A stretch of 64,000 nucleotides of DNA from Oscillospiraceae bacterium (GCA_009785525.1 WQWC01000004.1:1-64000); one strand, 5' to 3'. Counted from the stretch's first letter, positions 36,777-46,946 are shown. Notes: generated by a model from the sequence alone, not told the origin. Translations and numbers: made by a program.

Positions 36777-37145
36777 CTATATAACTTCCGGAGCCAGCGA
36801 CAGGATCTTCATGTATCCTTTATCTCTCAGCTCCCTTGCCACAGGGCCGAATATACGCGTGCCCTCCGGATTCTTGTCTTCTTTTATCAGAACAGCCGCG
36901 TTCTCATCGAACCGGACGTAAGTCCCGTCGGCACGGCGGACACCTTTGGCAGTCCTGACAATCACCGCACGGACAACTTTGCCCTTCTTAACGGTTCCGC
37001 CCGGCGCGGCTTTGCGGACAGACGCCACAATAACGTCACCCACTCCACCGTATTTCCGCCCGGAGCCGCCCAGAACGCGGATACATTTTATTTCTTTAGC
37101 CCCCGTATTATCGGCGACTTTCAGAAATGATTCTTGCTGTATCAC
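36777..37145 (-). CDS. rplN: Large ribosomal subunit protein L14
   Basis: 122 aa, GTG start; [20 protein letters not shown] and [19 protein letters not shown] end ([19 protein letters not shown]). Interface protein of the 50S subunit. Confidence 0.96.
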   Translation of the reverse strand: MIQQESFLKVADNTGAKEIKCIRVLGGSGRKYGGVGDVIVASVRKAAPGGTVKKGKVVRAVIVRTAKGVRRADGTYVRFDENAAVLIKEDKNPEGTRIFGPVARELRDKGYMKILSLAPEVI

Positions 37146-37175
37146 TCTTCGTCACTCCCTTTGGTTTTACGCGGC

Positions 37176-37198
37176 GCGCCAGGTTGGCGCACCCCTAC
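37176..37198. repeat. Half-size palindrome between rplN and rpsQ
   Basis: GGCGCGCCAGGTTGGCGC followed by ACCCCTAC, the right-hand end of the GTAGGGG family without its left partner. Confidence 0.5.
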
Positions 37199-37206
37199 AA
37201 AACAAA

Positions 37207-37476
37207 CTATTTCGCCTTTTCTATGATCTCGACCAGGCGCCATCTCTTGTCTTTTGACAAGGGCCTTGTCTCCATAACGCGCACGCGGTCACCTGTTCCG
37301 CACGCGTTTTCTTCGTCATGCGCTTTGAGCTTATACGTCCGCTTTATGATTTTCTTGTAGAGAGGGTGTTGAACCCTGTCTTCAACCGCAACGACAATAG
37401 TTTTGTCCATCTTGTCGGACACAACTTTACCGACGCGCGTTTTTCTTCTTGACGTCCTCTTTTCCATCTCGCTCAT
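37207..37476 (-). CDS. rpsQ: Small ribosomal subunit protein S17
   Basis: 89 aa; OB-fold core [20 protein letters not shown] and [18 protein letters not shown]. Start overlaps the rpmC stop by one base (TGATG). Confidence 0.96.
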   Translation of the reverse strand: MSEMEKRTSRRKTRVGKVVSDKMDKTIVVAVEDRVQHPLYKKIIKRTYKLKAHDEENACGTGDRVRVMETRPLSKDKRWRLVEIIEKAK

Positions 37477-37685
37477 CAGGCTTTACCTCCCAGCTCTTCA
37501 AGCTCTTTCTGGCGAATAACCGTCTTGACCCTGGCAATATCTTTTCTCACTTGCGCTATACGCAGCGGATTGTCAAGCTGGTTCGTGGCGTGCTGCATTC
37601 TTAAAAAGAAGAGGTCTTTCTTCAGTCCGACAAGCCGGTCATTAAGCTCATTCTGGCTCAGGCCTCTTACCTCAGTTGCCTTCAT
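37476..37685 (-). CDS. rpmC: Large ribosomal subunit protein L29
   Basis: 69 aa coiled-coil protein: [20 protein letters not shown] and [19 protein letters not shown]. Tunnel-exit protein. Overlaps rplP by 14 bp. Confidence 0.95.
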   Translation of the reverse strand: MKATEVRGLSQNELNDRLVGLKKDLFFLRMQHATNQLDNPLRIAQVRKDIARVKTVIRQKELEELGGKA

Positions 37686-38184
37686 CTACGTCACCACCTG
37701 TATCTGTCTCCGGGTCACTAACTGTTTCGATCTCCGGTTCCGTATTGCGGTAGGCGCCCACCGCGTGTATCGGGCCGCCTTCGCGTACTATAAACTTCGT
37801 CTTGCAGGGCAGTTTATGCCCGGCGAGTCTGAGAGCTTCACGCGCGACTTCTTCTGTAACTCCGCCGATTTCAAACAGCACCCGACCTGGTTTTACAACG
37901 GCTACCCAATATTCGGGAGAGCCTTTTCCGGAACCCATCCGCGTTTCGGCCGGTTTCGCTGTCACAGGCTTTGACGGGAAGATTTTGATCCACACCTTGC
38001 CGCCCCTTTTGCTGTGGCGCGTCATCGCGATACGCGCGGATTCTATTTGATTCGACGTAATCCACGCCGGGCTTGTCGCCTGAATGGCATAGTCGCCATA
38101 TGTGATTGTGTTCCCGCGCGTCGCTTTGCCTTTCATGCGGCCGCGATGGACTTTTCTGTATTTAACTCTTTTCGGTAAAAGCAT
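37672..38184 (-). CDS. rplP: Large ribosomal subunit protein L16 with acidic tail
   Basis: 170 aa, against a usual ~140. Core: [20 protein letters not shown] and [40 protein letters not shown]. The last ~28 residues ([20 protein letters not shown]) form an acidic extension not found in most L16. Binds near the A site. Confidence 0.95.
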   Translation of the reverse strand: MLLPKRVKYRKVHRGRMKGKATRGNTITYGDYAIQATSPAWITSNQIESARIAMTRHSKRGGKVWIKIFPSKPVTAKPAETRMGSGKGSPEYWVAVVKPGRVLFEIGGVTEEVAREALRLAGHKLPCKTKFIVREGGPIHAVGAYRNTEPEIETVSDPETDTGGDVDEGN

Positions 38185-38189
38185 AGTTT

Positions 38190-39182
38190 CTAGCCCTCCT
38201 GTGACGGGGTTTCAGCGGCCTTCGGCGAACTCGGCTGAGCCGCACTTGGCGGACGTGCGCCGCCCTGTGACGGGGCGCGATTGAAAGAACCCTGCTGACC
38301 CGGCGGTCTGTTGTATCCGCCTTGGCCCTGCGGTCTATTATTGTTATAGCCGCCTTGTCCCCCGCGATTGTACCCGCCTTGACCCTGACCTTGGCCCGGC
38401 GGCCTATTGTATCCGCCGCCCTGACCCTGTCCGCCTCTGTTATTATATCCGCCGCTTCTGTTGCCGCCGCGATTGTCGCGGTTGTCGCGTCTTTCGCGCC
38501 GCTCTCTCGGCGGGCGAGTCGGATCCATTGTGCGCGGCGTGGTGCGCAGTGTCTGCGATAAAATCTCACCGTTGTATACCCAGACTTTGACACCAATTCT
38601 GCCATATGTCGTCGCGGCTTCTGCGAAGCCGTACTCTATATCGGCTCTGATAGTTTGCAACGGAATCGTACCTTCGTGATACGTCTCATCTCTCGCGATT
38701 TCAGCGCCGCCGAGTCTGCCGGCTACCATGACTTTGATTCCGCGTACACCAAGCCGCATGGCGCGGCCCATCGCATTTTTCATCGCACGGCGGAAGCCGA
38801 TTCTCTTCTCCAGCTTCTGCGCGATACCCTCTGCTATCAGCTGTGCGTTTGTGTCGGGGCTTTTCACCTCGACTATAGAGATTGCTACCTGCTTGCCGAT
38901 CATTTTCTCGACTTCAGCCCGCAGTCTCTCAATCTCCGCGCCGCCTTTGCCAATTACAACGCCGGGGCGGGAGCAGTGGATGAATATCCGTACTTTTTGG
39001 CTGTCGCGTTCAATCTCAATCTTCGGCACTCCGGCGGAGTATAGCAGATTTTTAAGATATTTACGGATATTGTAGTCTTCAACTATCAGATCCCCGACTT
39101 TGTCGGCCCGTGCGTACCAGCGGGAATCCCAGTCTTTAATTACACCGACCCGAAGGCCGTGCGGATTAACTTTTTGTCCCAT
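38190..39182 (-). CDS. rpsC: Small ribosomal subunit protein S3 with Gly/Arg/Gln/Asn-rich C-terminal tail
   Basis: 330 aa; S3 normally has 207-235. Residues 1-~218 are a normal S3: KH domain [20 protein letters not shown] and C-terminal [32 protein letters not shown]. From ~222 a low-complexity tail of ~110 residues has repeated R-x-R-R, R-G-G, G-Q-G-G-Y-N and R-P-P-G-Q units, resembling RGG-type RNA-binding or phase-separating regions. It is in frame with no stop. S3 lines the mRNA entry channel, so the tail would project at the mRNA entrance (inference). Confidence 0.96.
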   Translation of the reverse strand: MGQKVNPHGLRVGVIKDWDSRWYARADKVGDLIVEDYNIRKYLKNLLYSAGVPKIEIERDSQKVRIFIHCSRPGVVIGKGGAEIERLRAEVEKMIGKQVAISIVEVKSPDTNAQLIAEGIAQKLEKRIGFRRAMKNAMGRAMRLGVRGIKVMVAGRLGGAEIARDETYHEGTIPLQTIRADIEYGFAEAATTYGRIGVKVWVYNGEILSQTLRTTPRTMDPTRPPRERRERRDNRDNRGGNRSGGYNNRGGQGQGGGYNRPPGQGQGQGGYNRGGQGGYNNNRPQGQGGYNRPPGQQGSFNRAPSQGGARPPSAAQPSSPKAAETPSQEG

Positions 39183-39191
39183 ATTTGCCCC

Positions 39192-39527
39192 CTATTCCTT
39201 TTCCGCCACAACAACCGTGATGTGCGACGTTCTCTTATTAATCCTGTGTCCCCGGCCTCTGCCGACGGGGCGCATACGTTTGAGAATAGGCCCGGGATTC
39301 GCGTAAGTCTGAGATACATAGAGATTTTCAGGGTCCATGTTATGATTGTTCTCCGCGTTCGCCACCGCTGATTGCAGCAGCTTCAACAAAAGCTCCGAAC
39401 TCGCTTTCGGGGTCTGCATGAGAATCGCCCTTGCTGTGACTGTGTCCTTGCCGCGAATCAGGTCGCAGACAATTTTCACTTTACGGGGAGATATCCGCGC
39501 GTATTTAAGATGTGCTTTCGCTTCCAA
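39192..39527 (-). CDS. rplV: Large ribosomal subunit protein L22
   Basis: 111 aa from TTG at 39527 (LEAKAHLKYARISPRKVKIV); GGAGG lies ~9 bases upstream and the upstream extension of the open frame overlaps rpsS antiparallel to no homology. Ends KRTSHITVVVAE. Lines the exit tunnel. Confidence 0.95.
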   Translation of the reverse strand: MEAKAHLKYARISPRKVKIVCDLIRGKDTVTARAILMQTPKASSELLLKLLQSAVANAENNHNMDPENLYVSQTYANPGPILKRMRPVGRGRGHRINKRTSHITVVVAEKE

Positions 39528-39541
39528 GATTTTTCTCCCTC

Positions 39542-39814
39542 CTATCGTGACGTTTTGCTGCCCGCGTGGCCGCGATACGTCCGCGTGGGGGCAAATTCGC
39601 CTAACTTGTGGCCGACCATGTCTTCGGTAATATAAACCGGCACGTGTCTCCGCCCATCGTGAACGGCGATTGTATGTCCGACAAACGTGGGGAAGATCGT
39701 GCTGGCGCGTGACCATGTTCTAAGCACTTTCTTTTCGTTTGCCGCGTTCATTTCGTCAACCCTCTTTATAAGCTCCGGCGCGGCAAAGGGTCCTTTTTTA
39801 ACGCTTCTGCTCAT
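39542..39814 (-). CDS. rpsS: Small ribosomal subunit protein S19
   Basis: 90 aa; [20 protein letters not shown] and [20 protein letters not shown]. Head of the 30S subunit. RBS TAGGAGGT. Confidence 0.96.
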   Translation of the reverse strand: MSRSVKKGPFAAPELIKRVDEMNAANEKKVLRTWSRASTIFPTFVGHTIAVHDGRRHVPVYITEDMVGHKLGEFAPTRTYRGHAGSKTSR

Positions 39815-39824
39815 AAATTACCTC

Positions 39825-40661
39825 CTACTTCTTGCCGCGGCGTTTGACGATGAACTTATCTGTTCTGTTCTTCGCCTTGCGCGTTTTGTATCCAAGCGTC
39901 GGCTTACCCCAAGGTGTCACCGGACCCGGACGGCCTATCGGGGACTTGCCCTCACCGCCGCCGTGCGGGTGATCTACCGGGTTCATTGCCGAACCTCTGA
40001 CAGTCGGGCGGATTCCCATATGTCTCTTACGCCCGGCCTTGCCGATGTGAATGTTGCCGTGGTCAGTGTTGCCGACCTGCCCTATCGTGGCCATGCAGAT
40101 AGATCTGACAAGCCTGTATTCACCGGACGGCAGTCTGATCTGCGCCATGGTTCCCTCTTTAGCCATCAATTGAGCCGCTGTGCCGGCCGACCGTACAAGC
40201 TGGCCGCCTCTTCCTGGATAAAGCTCAATATTATGAATTACAGAACCCACAGGAATCGCGGTGATAGGCAGTGCGTTGCCCGGTTTGATGTCAGCCTCTT
40301 TTGAGGCTATAACAGCGTCCCCGGCTTTCAGCCCAACGGGAGCCAGAATGTATCGCCGCTCGGAATCCGCGTATTCGATCAAGGCTATATTAGCGGACCT
40401 GTTCGGGTCATACTCCAGCCGCAAAACCGTACCGGGCACATCCGTCTTATCGCGTTTGAAGTCGATAATCCTGTACTTGCGGCGATTGCCGCCGCCGCGG
40501 TGCCGGACGGTGATACGCCCGTAATTATTGCGCCCGGAATGCTTTTTCAAAACCTCAGTCAGTTTGCGCTCCGGCCGCGCTTTTTTATCTATCCCGTCAA
40601 ACCCCGAAACGGTCATATGTCTCCGCGACGGAGTAGTGGGTTTATATGATTTAACAGACAC
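39825..40661 (-). CDS. rplB: Large ribosomal subunit protein L2
   Basis: 278 aa, GTG start with GGGAGG upstream. Contains [13 protein letters not shown] signature (here [13 protein letters not shown]) and [20 protein letters not shown]. Peptidyl-transferase-centre assembly protein. Confidence 0.97.
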   Translation of the reverse strand: MSVKSYKPTTPSRRHMTVSGFDGIDKKARPERKLTEVLKKHSGRNNYGRITVRHRGGGNRRKYRIIDFKRDKTDVPGTVLRLEYDPNRSANIALIEYADSERRYILAPVGLKAGDAVIASKEADIKPGNALPITAIPVGSVIHNIELYPGRGGQLVRSAGTAAQLMAKEGTMAQIRLPSGEYRLVRSICMATIGQVGNTDHGNIHIGKAGRKRHMGIRPTVRGSAMNPVDHPHGGGEGKSPIGRPGPVTPWGKPTLGYKTRKAKNRTDKFIVKRRGKK

Positions 40662-40689
40662 TAAATCGATCCTCCCTAAATCGCGCTTC

Positions 40690-40774
40690 GCGCGAAGTTA
40701 TGAGTGCTGAATTTTGAATGAAATTATTTCATAACTTAAATAATCCAAAATTCATAACTACGGCCTTCGGCCGT
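40690..40774. repeat. AT-rich inverted repeat and small GC palindromes between rplW and rplB
   Basis: GTTATGAATTTTGGATTATT-type words occur on both strands (TTATGAGTGCTGAATTTTGA and CCAAAATTCATAAC), flanked by GCGCTTCGCGCG and GGCCTTCGGCCG. Non-coding. Confidence 0.55.
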
Positions 40775-41071
40775 CTATACCATTCCTTCAAAGAACTCAA
40801 TCGTCTTAGAATTGTCACTGAGTTTTACCACCGCTTTTTTCCAAGCTTTCCTCGGACCCGCCGGATATCTGCCGGTGCGCTTGACTTTGCCTTTCATGTT
40901 CAGCGTGGTTACTTTCATAACCTCAACATCAAAGATTTCCTCAATCGCCTTTTTGATCTCGATTTTATTCGCGTCGGGCAAGACTTCAAAGACGTATTTT
41001 TTCAGATCCGCGTGTTCCATTGATTGCTCTGTAATAATCGGACGCAAGATGATGTCGTATGCCAATCTCAT
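40775..41071 (-). CDS. rplW: Large ribosomal subunit protein L23
   Basis: 98 aa: [16 protein letters not shown] and [20 protein letters not shown]. Tunnel-exit docking site for trigger factor and SRP. Start overlaps the rplD stop (TAATG). Confidence 0.96.
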   Translation of the reverse strand: MRLAYDIILRPIITEQSMEHADLKKYVFEVLPDANKIEIKKAIEEIFDVEVMKVTTLNMKGKVKRTGRYPAGPRKAWKKAVVKLSDNSKTIEFFEGMV

Positions 41072-41694
41072 TACGCATACACCTCCTCAATCACATCAAG
41101 GGCCGCCTTATCGATGATGAAAGTCTTCGCGTCAACGATATCGTACGTGTTCAGAAGTTTCGCGAACGTTGTCTTGACGCCTTTCAAATTCCGCGCCGAG
41201 AGGACGATGTTTTCGTTCAGCTCCGGCGTGACGACAAGCGCTTTTCCGTTGACACCCACGGCGTCTAAAAACTTTCTGAACTCTTTCGTCTTAATCTCCT
41301 GAAGCGCCAGCCCATCGATGACGATAACCTTGTCTTCTTTTGCTTTCATCGACAGTGCCGATTTCAGCGCCAGTCTGCGCAGTTTTTTGTTCAGCGAATA
41401 TCTATAGCTGCGCGGCTTCGGTGCGAATGCGACGCCGCCGTGGGTATAGTGCGGCACTCTTGTAGAACCTTGCCTCGCCCGGCCCGTGCCTTTCTGTCGA
41501 TACGGCTTGGCGCCGCCGCCGCGGACTTCAGCGCGGGTCAGCGCGGATTGGGTCCCTTGGCGTTTGTTTGCCAGATGATTCTTAACTGACGCGTGGATAG
41601 CACTTATGTTCGGCTCTATACCGAATATATTGTCAGAGAGCGTCACGTCTCCAAGAGACTGCCCGGACATGTTATATACTTTAGTTGTTGGCAT
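41071..41694 (-). CDS. rplD: Large ribosomal subunit protein L4
   Basis: 207 aa: [37 protein letters not shown] tunnel loop. In several bacteria L4 also represses the S10 operon through the leader RNA, which is relevant to the long leader seen here. Confidence 0.96.
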   Translation of the reverse strand: MPTTKVYNMSGQSLGDVTLSDNIFGIEPNISAIHASVKNHLANKRQGTQSALTRAEVRGGGAKPYRQKGTGRARQGSTRVPHYTHGGVAFAPKPRSYRYSLNKKLRRLALKSALSMKAKEDKVIVIDGLALQEIKTKEFRKFLDAVGVNGKALVVTPELNENIVLSARNLKGVKTTFAKLLNTYDIVDAKTFIIDKAALDVIEEVYA

Positions 41695-41711
41695 TATAAC
41701 CCTCCCCTTTC

Positions 41712-42347
41712 TTAAGCGTTTTTAACCGTGTTTTTGACGTAGACTATTCCGCCTTTCGGCCCCGGAATCGCGCCCCGGACTGCAAGCAGGTTCATCTCCG
41801 GATCAACTTTTGCGACTGTCAGGTTCTGCACCGTCACTTGCTCTGTTCCCATATGTCCCGCGCCCATGTGTCCTTTGAATATCTTGCCCGGCGTGGTACC
41901 CGCACCCATTGATCCGGCGTGCCTGTGGACAGGGCCGCCGCCGTGTGACATGCGATTTCTGCCTTTGTTGTACCGTTTGATAACTCCAGCAAATCCTTTA
42001 CCTTTAGATATCCCGGTGATATCTACTCTTTCACCTTCGGCGAAGATATCTGCTTTCAGTTCGTCGCCCAGATTCATTTCTTCGGCATTTTCAAGTTTGA
42101 ATTCTTTAAGGTGTTTCTTCGGCGATACCCCGGCCTTTTTCAGGTGGCCTAGTTCCGGCTTTGTCAGTTTGCGTTCTTTCAAATCTTCAAACCCAAGCTG
42201 TACCGATACGTATCCGTCGTTTTCCATTGTTTTCTTCTGTGTAACGACACAAGGCCCCGCCTCAATAACCGTTACAGGGACGACTTTGCCGTTTTCATCG
42301 AAAATCTGCGTCATCCCGACTTTTTTGCCAATGATTGCTTTTTGCAC
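41712..42347 (-). CDS. rplC: Large ribosomal subunit protein L3
   Basis: 211 aa, GTG start with AGGAGG upstream. AIIGKKVGMTQIFDENGKVV and RMSHGGGPVHRHAGSMGAGT, GHMGAGHMGTEQVTVQNL. Reaches into the peptidyl-transferase centre. Confidence 0.96.
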   Translation of the reverse strand: MQKAIIGKKVGMTQIFDENGKVVPVTVIEAGPCVVTQKKTMENDGYVSVQLGFEDLKERKLTKPELGHLKKAGVSPKKHLKEFKLENAEEMNLGDELKADIFAEGERVDITGISKGKGFAGVIKRYNKGRNRMSHGGGPVHRHAGSMGAGTTPGKIFKGHMGAGHMGTEQVTVQNLTVAKVDPEMNLLAVRGAIPGPKGGIVYVKNTVKNA

Positions 42348-42441
42348 TGTCTTAATTACCTCCTGTCATTGGTTGGCTTTCGGCCAACTTAACATATTAT
42401 TCCCCTCCCCAGAGGGGTGCCACTAGCAGCGGTAGGGGGTT

Positions 42442-42753
42442 TTACAGCTTGATCTCTATTTCCACACCTGCCGGAAGCTCCAACGACATCAGCGACTCCA
42501 CCGTCTTTTGTGTGGGGCCTATGATGTCGATCAGGCGCTTATGTGTCAGGCGCTCAAACTGCTCTCTGCTGTCCTTATATTTGTGAACCGCGCGCAGAAT
42601 TGTGATGATTTCTTTCTTGGTCGGCAATGGAATCGGTCCGGATACGCGTGCATCCGTCCTCTTCGCCGTTTCGACTATTGTCGAGGCCGCTTGGTCTACC
42701 AGTTGATGGTCATAAGCTTTCAACCGTATGCGGATCATTTTTTTGGCTGCCAT
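42442..42753 (-). CDS. rpsJ: Small ribosomal subunit protein S10
   Basis: 103 aa: [55 protein letters not shown]. First gene of the operon; also NusE of the antitermination complex. RBS AGGAGGAA. No tuf/fus/rpsL cluster is linked upstream. Confidence 0.97.
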   Translation of the reverse strand: MAAKKMIRIRLKAYDHQLVDQAASTIVETAKRTDARVSGPIPLPTKKEIITILRAVHKYKDSREQFERLTHKRLIDIIGPTQKTVESLMSLELPAGVEIEIKL

Positions 42754-42979
42754 TTTTTATTCCTCCTGATTAAAATAGGATTCGGAAAAATTTTCTTACC
42801 ACACAGCCGGGAGTGTCATAATTCCGGCGATAAAAAAATTCCTCCGCACGCAGTTGCGTGTTCGCCCGATTGCGAGTCAGCTGTAATCCACTCTGACTCC
42901 GGACTTCTCCCCGAAAGTGACCAGGCGCGCCAACCGCCTGCAATCTCCCGGTTCATAGCATTATCCCCCGCAAGGGAAC
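42754..42979 (-). ncRNA. Structured S10-operon leader
   Basis: About 225 nt between promoter and rpsJ. Visible stems: GAGTCAG/CTGACTC (42874-42880 with 42893-42899), CACGCA/TGCGTG (42847-42860), and a conserved-looking ACACTCCCGGCTGTGTGG block just upstream of the start. A long structured leader is expected for L4-type autogenous control; no U-run terminator is obvious. Confidence 0.55.
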
Positions 42980-42985
42980 TCTAGT

Positions 42986-43014
42986 AGAATACCAAACATT
43001 AAAAGCCTTGTCAA
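42986..43014 (-). promoter_or_regulatory. S10 operon promoter
   Basis: Minus strand TTGACA (43009-43014), 17 bp, TATTCT (42986-42991): near-consensus sigma-A promoter preceded by an A/T-rich UP-like stretch (43015-43040). Confidence 0.85.
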
Positions 43015-43051
43015 GAAAAATTTTAAGATTTTTTGTTTTTGTTGCGGCCAT

Positions 43052-43086
43052 CATGCAGGGACGACCGCCTCGACCGTCCCTGCATG
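43052..43086. repeat. Palindrome between S10 operon and rny
   Basis: 12-bp arms (43052-43063, 43075-43086) with GACGACCG/CCGTCC words of the dispersed family. The following 43087-43216 holds nothing I recognise. Confidence 0.7.
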
Positions 43087-43216
43087 GTGCTGTTGTGTAT
43101 TACGGGACGCCGTGGACACCATCCTCTACACGTTGCCGCAACAAATGCAACAGCATGTTTTGTTCGTCAAATCATCGCGTTTTGGTGATTTTGCCTATTA
43201 TTATAGTATAAATATC

Positions 43217-43245
43217 TTGACATGCCTCTGCCACGGCTGTAGAAT
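43217..43245 (+). promoter_or_regulatory. rny promoter
   Basis: TTGACA (43217-43222), 17 bp, TAGAAT (43240-43245). Leader ~80 nt. Confidence 0.8.
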
Positions 43246-43333
43246 AAAGGGACATGTTTGATTTTTGACAATAGTTAATCATTAACTGTTAATCGCTACA
43301 TTTAATAATAAAAAGGGGTGAGATACTTATACA

Positions 43334-44890
43334 ATGTTTGAAGGAGCAACATTAATTATAACCTTTGCTGCCGTTATTCTTATATTTCTTATCTCAGGAG
43401 TCATTCTTGGGATTCAATATAGAAAAAAGGTGTCGGAACGGGAGATACAAAGCGCAGAGGAGAGAGCTAAATCGATCATCAATGACTCGATAAAGGCCGC
43501 TGAAAACAAAAAACGCGAAGCTCTTTTAGAAGCAAAGGAAGAAATTCACAAAAACAGAGGCGAGTATGAACGCGAGGTTAAAGAGCGCCGCGCCGAAATC
43601 CAGAAGCAAGAACGCAGGCTCCAGCAGAAAGAAGAAATGCTGGACAAAAAGACAGAAATTTTTGAAAACAAGTCTGAAACACTGACGAAAAAACTATCAG
43701 ACTTAGACGAGGCTCACGAAGAAGTCGCCGTCGTCAAGCGCGACCAGTTGGAACTGTTAGAGAAAATCTCCGGCTATACGGTTGAAGAGGCTAAGGCGTT
43801 TTTAATCAAAAACATTGAGTCGGAAGTTACGCACGAGGCGGCGATGAAAATCAAGGACATCGAAACCCGCCTGAAAGAAGACGCAGACCAAAAAGCGAGA
43901 GAGCATATCACTATCGCGATTCAAAGAATCGCAGCGGATCATGTGACGGAGGCCGCGGTGTCTGTGGTGCCGTTGCCAAACGATGAGATGAAAGGCCGGA
44001 TAATCGGCCGCGAGGGTCGGAACATCCGCGCTATCGAAACACTGACCGGCGTGGATTTGATTATCGATGACACGCCGGAGGCAATCACGCTTTCCAGCTT
44101 TGACCCTGTCCGGCGTGAAGTCGCAAGAATCGCACTGGAAAAGCTGATTCTGGATGGACGGATTCATCCCGCCAGAATTGAAGAAATGGTGGAAAAGGCG
44201 AAAAAAGAAGTTGACGCCATTATCAAAGCCGAAGGCGAACGCGCAACGTTTGAGACAGGCGTACACGGCCTGCATCCGGAGGTTATCAAAATCCTCGGCA
44301 GAATGCGTTACCGTACAAGTTACGGTCAAAATGTGCTGAATCATTCGATCGAAGTTTCACACATCGCCGGCCTCTTAGCGGCGGAACTCGGGACCGACGT
44401 CGCCATCGCCCGCCGCGCGGGGCTTTTGCACGACTTAGGTAAAGCAATGGATCACGAAGTTGACGGCACTCACGTTACAATCGGCGTGGATTTAGCCAAG
44501 AAGTACAAGGAATCCGAAGAAGTAATCCACGCGATACACGCCCACCACGGGGATGTGGAGCCAAGGACGATTATAGCCGGACTTGTTCAGGCTGCTGATA
44601 CGATATCTGCCGCACGTCCCGGGGCGCGGCGCGAGAATATTGAGAGCTACATCAAACGGCTGGAGAAGCTTGAAGAACTCACATGCTCCTTCACCGGGGT
44701 GGAGAGTTCGTACGCCATACAAGCCGGGCGCGAGATTCGCATTATGGTCAAGCCGGAAGAAGTGTCGGAAGACGAAATGATTCTGCTGGCGCGCGAGATA
44801 GCGAAGAAAATCGAAGGTGAGCTGGATTATCCGGGTCAGATAAAAGTAAATCTTTTACGCGAAACAAAAGCGGTTGAATACGCAAAATAA
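43334..44890 (+). CDS. rny: Ribonuclease Y
   Basis: 518 aa. N-terminal membrane helix (~5-27), long charged coiled coil (~30-200), KH domain ([20 protein letters not shown], ~222-241) and HD domain ([17 protein letters not shown], ~364-380; HAHHGD). Membrane-bound endonuclease starting mRNA decay in Gram-positives. The Shine-Dalgarno GGGGTG is unusually far (about 14 nt) from the ATG. An FmdB-type gene follows after a short gap. Confidence 0.96.
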   Translation: MFEGATLIITFAAVILIFLISGVILGIQYRKKVSEREIQSAEERAKSIINDSIKAAENKKREALLEAKEEIHKNRGEYEREVKERRAEIQKQERRLQQKEEMLDKKTEIFENKSETLTKKLSDLDEAHEEVAVVKRDQLELLEKISGYTVEEAKAFLIKNIESEVTHEAAMKIKDIETRLKEDADQKAREHITIAIQRIAADHVTEAAVSVVPLPNDEMKGRIIGREGRNIRAIETLTGVDLIIDDTPEAITLSSFDPVRREVARIALEKLILDGRIHPARIEEMVEKAKKEVDAIIKAEGERATFETGVHGLHPEVIKILGRMRYRTSYGQNVLNHSIEVSHIAGLLAAELGTDVAIARRAGLLHDLGKAMDHEVDGTHVTIGVDLAKKYKESEEVIHAIHAHHGDVEPRTIIAGLVQAADTISAARPGARRENIESYIKRLEKLEELTCSFTGVESSYAIQAGREIRIMVKPEEVSEDEMILLAREIAKKIEGELDYPGQIKVNLLRETKAVEYAK

Positions 44891-44927
44891 TGCAAGGCGA
44901 AGCCGCATATAAAGGAGGTTGCGCAAT

Positions 44928-45149
44928 ATGCCGTTCTACGACTTATACTGCCCCGCTTGCGACAAAGAGCACAACATTCGTGCAACAATGGCGGAAAAGG
45001 CAACCCGCCAAATCCCCTGCCCGGAATGCGGATCTACAGAGCTTGAGACACTCTACAACGCGGCCCCGGCCTATATCAAAAGCGCCGCGCAAGTGCCCTG
45101 CCCAAGCAGCAGCACCTGCGGGAACGCCGGTTGCCGTCACGCAAGTTAA
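44928..45149 (+). CDS. FmdB-family zinc ribbon protein
   Basis: 73 aa from ATG 44928 (AAAGGAGG 9 bases upstream). MPFYDLYCPACDKEHNIRAT and CPECGS give two C-x2-C pairs, the FmdB/CxxC zinc ribbon. The tail has extra cysteines (CPSSSTCGNAGC). Function unknown; commonly a single small gene. Probably co-transcribed with rny. Confidence 0.85.
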   Translation: MPFYDLYCPACDKEHNIRATMAEKATRQIPCPECGSTELETLYNAAPAYIKSAAQVPCPSSSTCGNAGCRHAS

Positions 45150-45156
45150 TAACCTA

Positions 45157-45191
45157 AAAACAGAGGGTGCGCGATGCGCATCCTCTGTTTT
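45157..45191 (+). terminator. Terminator after rny-fmdB
   Basis: AAAACAGAGG-GTGCG stem (45157-45171 with 45177-45191) ending in TTTT. Nearly the same sequence as the terminator at 60813-60847. Confidence 0.85.
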
Positions 45192-45245
45192 GAATTGGCA
45201 ATTAGATTTTGGTTTACCGTATGATTACAATAAATAAATATCCTT

Positions 45246-45298
45246 GTAGGAACGACCGCCTCGGTCATTCGCGGACGGTCGAAGGCGACCGTCCCTAC
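45246..45298. repeat. Palindrome of the GTAGGG family
   Basis: GTAGGAACGACCGCCTCGGT at the left and GGCGACCGTCCCTAC at the right. A second, smaller one (GGGGCGCTGGGG / GCGTCCCC) follows at 45320-45342, and no gene lies in 45192-45369. Confidence 0.75.
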
Positions 45299-45369
45299 GA
45301 GGTGTTGTTATACAACCGCGGGGCGCTGGGGACAGCGTCCCCTACTACAGGACGGGCACCCAACCTGTT

Positions 45370-46215
45370 TTAATCGTAAAGCCTTATTCCGGTCAGCACT
45401 TCTTTTGTAGTGAAATGGCCGCTTTTGTATGAAAGGGCATCTATATCAAATCTCGGAGTACAATTATCGTTCAGCTTTATCAGCTTGTAGTTGTCTGCCA
45501 GTTGATCTCCGCTGCGCAAAATTGACTCTCTTATGTGCGGTTTTGCTATTTCGTCTGCGTTATTCACCACGTTATCCAAGCTGCCAAATTGATTTATCAA
45601 TGCGGCTGCGGTTTTCACCCCGACTTTTTCAGCGCCCTTGATGTTGTCTGCACTGTCGCCTGTCAATGACTTAAAATCGGCATATTGTCCGGGAAAAATC
45701 CCAAACTTGTCTTGAACATATGCAGTGTCGCAAATAACTGTTTTATCGCCGCGATACCTTAAAATAAGAACATTATCGTCTATCAGCTGAAAAAAATCAC
45801 TGTCAAATGATGAAATGACTATCCGCATATTCTTTCCGTATGCAATGGCATAGCTTGCGATAACATCATCAGCTTCAAGGCTGTCGGCCTCAAAATGCCT
45901 TATATTCATAAAGTCAAGCGCGTCATATATTTCTTCAAGCTGTGAAAACGGATTTTCATCATCGGGAACTTCTGAGTAGTCAATTCGGTTTGCCTTGTAT
46001 TCGGGTAAAATCTCCGTGCGGCTGTTTTCATGCTGGCCGTCAAACACCGTTAGAATATGAGTAGGCGAGGTAAGCCTGATAATTCTGTTCAGCGCACCAA
46101 CAAAACCAAGTACACCATGAATTGCTTTACCATGCTTGTTCACTATGCGTGATGGCATACCAAAAAACATCTGAAACAAAAGATTATGCCCGTCAATTAT
46201 TAATAGCTTATCCAA
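45370..46215 (-). CDS. Stand-alone 5'-3' exonuclease / flap endonuclease
   Basis: 281 aa, TTG start after GGGAGAG. Motifs of the Pol I 5'-nuclease family: LLIIDGHNLLF (Asp), DSLEADDVIASYA, SSFDSDFFQLI, SLTGDSADNIKG and a helix-hairpin-helix that follows (EKVGVKTAAALINQFGSL). Removes RNA primers or flaps; acts as partner of a Pol I lacking this domain or as a YpcP-type enzyme. All metal-binding acids appear conserved. Confidence 0.9.
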   Translation of the reverse strand: MDKLLIIDGHNLLFQMFFGMPSRIVNKHGKAIHGVLGFVGALNRIIRLTSPTHILTVFDGQHENSRTEILPEYKANRIDYSEVPDDENPFSQLEEIYDALDFMNIRHFEADSLEADDVIASYAIAYGKNMRIVISSFDSDFFQLIDDNVLILRYRGDKTVICDTAYVQDKFGIFPGQYADFKSLTGDSADNIKGAEKVGVKTAAALINQFGSLDNVVNNADEIAKPHIRESILRSGDQLADNYKLIKLNDNCTPRFDIDALSYKSGHFTTKEVLTGIRLYD

Positions 46216-46238
46216 TTAATTTTCACTCTCTCCCAAAT

Positions 46239-46946
46239 CTACGAAAGCTCAACTATTTCATTCTCGTCCATCACAATGCTCTGCGGATGGTACACCCGCT
46301 TTTGCCGTGGGATGAATCCGCGCACGGTCGTCATCGGGTAGATCCAGGTATACGGCCCGATGTGCGTACCCGGCTGAGTCACGCAGTTCGCGCCGATTCT
46401 GGCTGAGTCGCCCAGGATAACGCCGCAGTATGAATCGCCTACCTCGTATGCGCCGCTGAGCTGCTTTATCGCGATATCTTTCTGGTCAAACCGCCTGTTC
46501 GCCGTAATTGCGCCGGAGCCGACTCTAGCGGATTTCCCCAGCACGCTGTCGCCCACAAACGCAAGACTCGCGACTTTTGCCCCCGCGAACAGCACGCTAC
46601 GCTTGATTTCGCTGCCGTGGCCGATAGAGCAGCCGTCGCCGATAACGGAATACGGCCTGATAATTGCCCCGGGCATAATCTCGCATCCTTTGCCTATAAA
46701 CACCGGGCCGATTATCGTCACATCGTTATAGATAACAGTGTCTTCCCCTATGTGATAATACCCGTACAGATGTGGCGCGGTGCCTTTTATAATGCCCGCA
46801 TTGACGGTGCTGTCTTTCAAAAATTCATCCAGCGCCGGTTTCAGATTACGCAAAATCTCCAGCGCCGCACCGCCCGAATCGGGGAAGAGTTGGCCGAGCG
46901 GTATTTTATCAGGGTGATTGAAGTAATATTGGGCTTCAAGGGTCAT
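46239..46946 (-). CDS. GlmU-like left-handed beta-helix acyltransferase
   Basis: 235 aa. Hexapeptide repeats from ~60 on (IGEDTVIYNDVTIIGPVFIG, KGCEIMPGAIIRPYSVIGDG) with the GlmU-like turn VGSGAITANRRFD. It lacks the N-terminal uridylyltransferase domain of GlmU, so it is a stand-alone LbH enzyme or binding protein, perhaps acylating a sugar nucleotide. RBS GGAGGATC. Ends 23 bp before the exonuclease gene. Confidence 0.75.
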   Translation of the reverse strand: MTLEAQYYFNHPDKIPLGQLFPDSGGAALEILRNLKPALDEFLKDSTVNAGIIKGTAPHLYGYYHIGEDTVIYNDVTIIGPVFIGKGCEIMPGAIIRPYSVIGDGCSIGHGSEIKRSVLFAGAKVASLAFVGDSVLGKSARVGSGAITANRRFDQKDIAIKQLSGAYEVGDSYCGVILGDSARIGANCVTQPGTHIGPYTWIYPMTTVRGFIPRQKRVYHPQSIVMDENEIVELS

